NCBI GenBank assembly: GCA_033032865.1
Contig: JAWHQI010000258.1
Span: forward strand, 2,294,001 to 2,358,000
DNA from: Dactylorhiza incarnata
Taxonomy: Eukaryota; Streptophyta; Magnoliopsida; Asparagales; Orchidaceae
DNA: 64,000 nucleotides
Direction: 5' to 3'
Part shown: piece after piece, positions 64,000 through 64,000 of the stretch
Numbering within the stretch: the stretch's first letter is position 1
Layout: the number at the start of each line of letters is the position of its first letter
Made by a program: the position numbers and the translations under genes
The notes under the pieces: model-generated
The model's input: only the letters and a program-made list of their open reading frames with translations
What the model was told of the DNA's origin: nothing
Databases searched by the model: none

Positions 64000-64000
64000 C

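Overview
This window is plant nuclear DNA made almost entirely of transposable elements nested in one another. The evidence is Ty3/gypsy and Ty1/copia elements of plant-specific lineages (Tat with a second RNase H, a Sirevirus with an env-like ORF, a chromodomain gypsy), plant tRNA-type SINEs, an RTE LINE tail, hAT- and PIF/Harbinger-type MITEs and a 5S-rRNA-bearing Cassandra-like element. It looks like an intergenic block of a repeat-rich angiosperm. I cannot name the species, and I see no host gene I would stand behind.

Layout. 1-7057: Tat element 1, cut by the window edge, with gag and protease deleted. 7058-10532: minus-strand Sirevirus remnant (3' LTR, PPT, env-like ORF, RNase H tail), into whose LTR element 1 is inserted. 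10826-18130: an old plus-strand copia interrupted by a hAT MITE (11505-12781), a 476-bp insert between 92-bp duplications (13076-13551) and a small LTR element with a gag-like ORF (15951-17684). 18500-30987: Tat element 2, 12.5 kb, TSD AGTAT, with LTRs about 1% divergent. It has one long gag-pol frame with two stops in gag and, between pol and the 3' LTR, two spliced genes on the opposite strand, each with its own TATA box. 30993-33300: an LTR remnant with clustered palindromes, a duplicated stretch and simple repeats. 34198-34471: a SINE. 34987-42590: an internally deleted copia whose PPT/LTR junction took Tat element 3 (36127-42392, minus strand, TSD GACAT), a pol-less element built of tandem repeats. 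44026-44459: a fold-back MITE. 44530-53478: a PIF/Harbinger-type MITE holding a 7.8-kb copia (TSD AAAAC), whose reverse transcriptase is itself split by a hAT MITE (TSD GTTTTGTG). 53773-54578: LINE tail. 56301-57290: an LTR fragment holding a SINE. 57641-59404: a palindromic composite of 5S-bearing units with a 5-bp TSD. 60895-63999: minus-strand chromovirus pieces.

How the parts relate. The three Tat elements share one primer-binding site, one polypurine tract, the LTR start TGTACAACCC and a repeated GGCGAGTA motif. Element 2 is the only one with a nearly complete gag-pol, so it models the source of proteins that move elements 1 and 3. All other coding regions carry stops, frameshifts or truncations. 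The two antisense genes of element 2 are the only intact multi-exon reading frames in the window.
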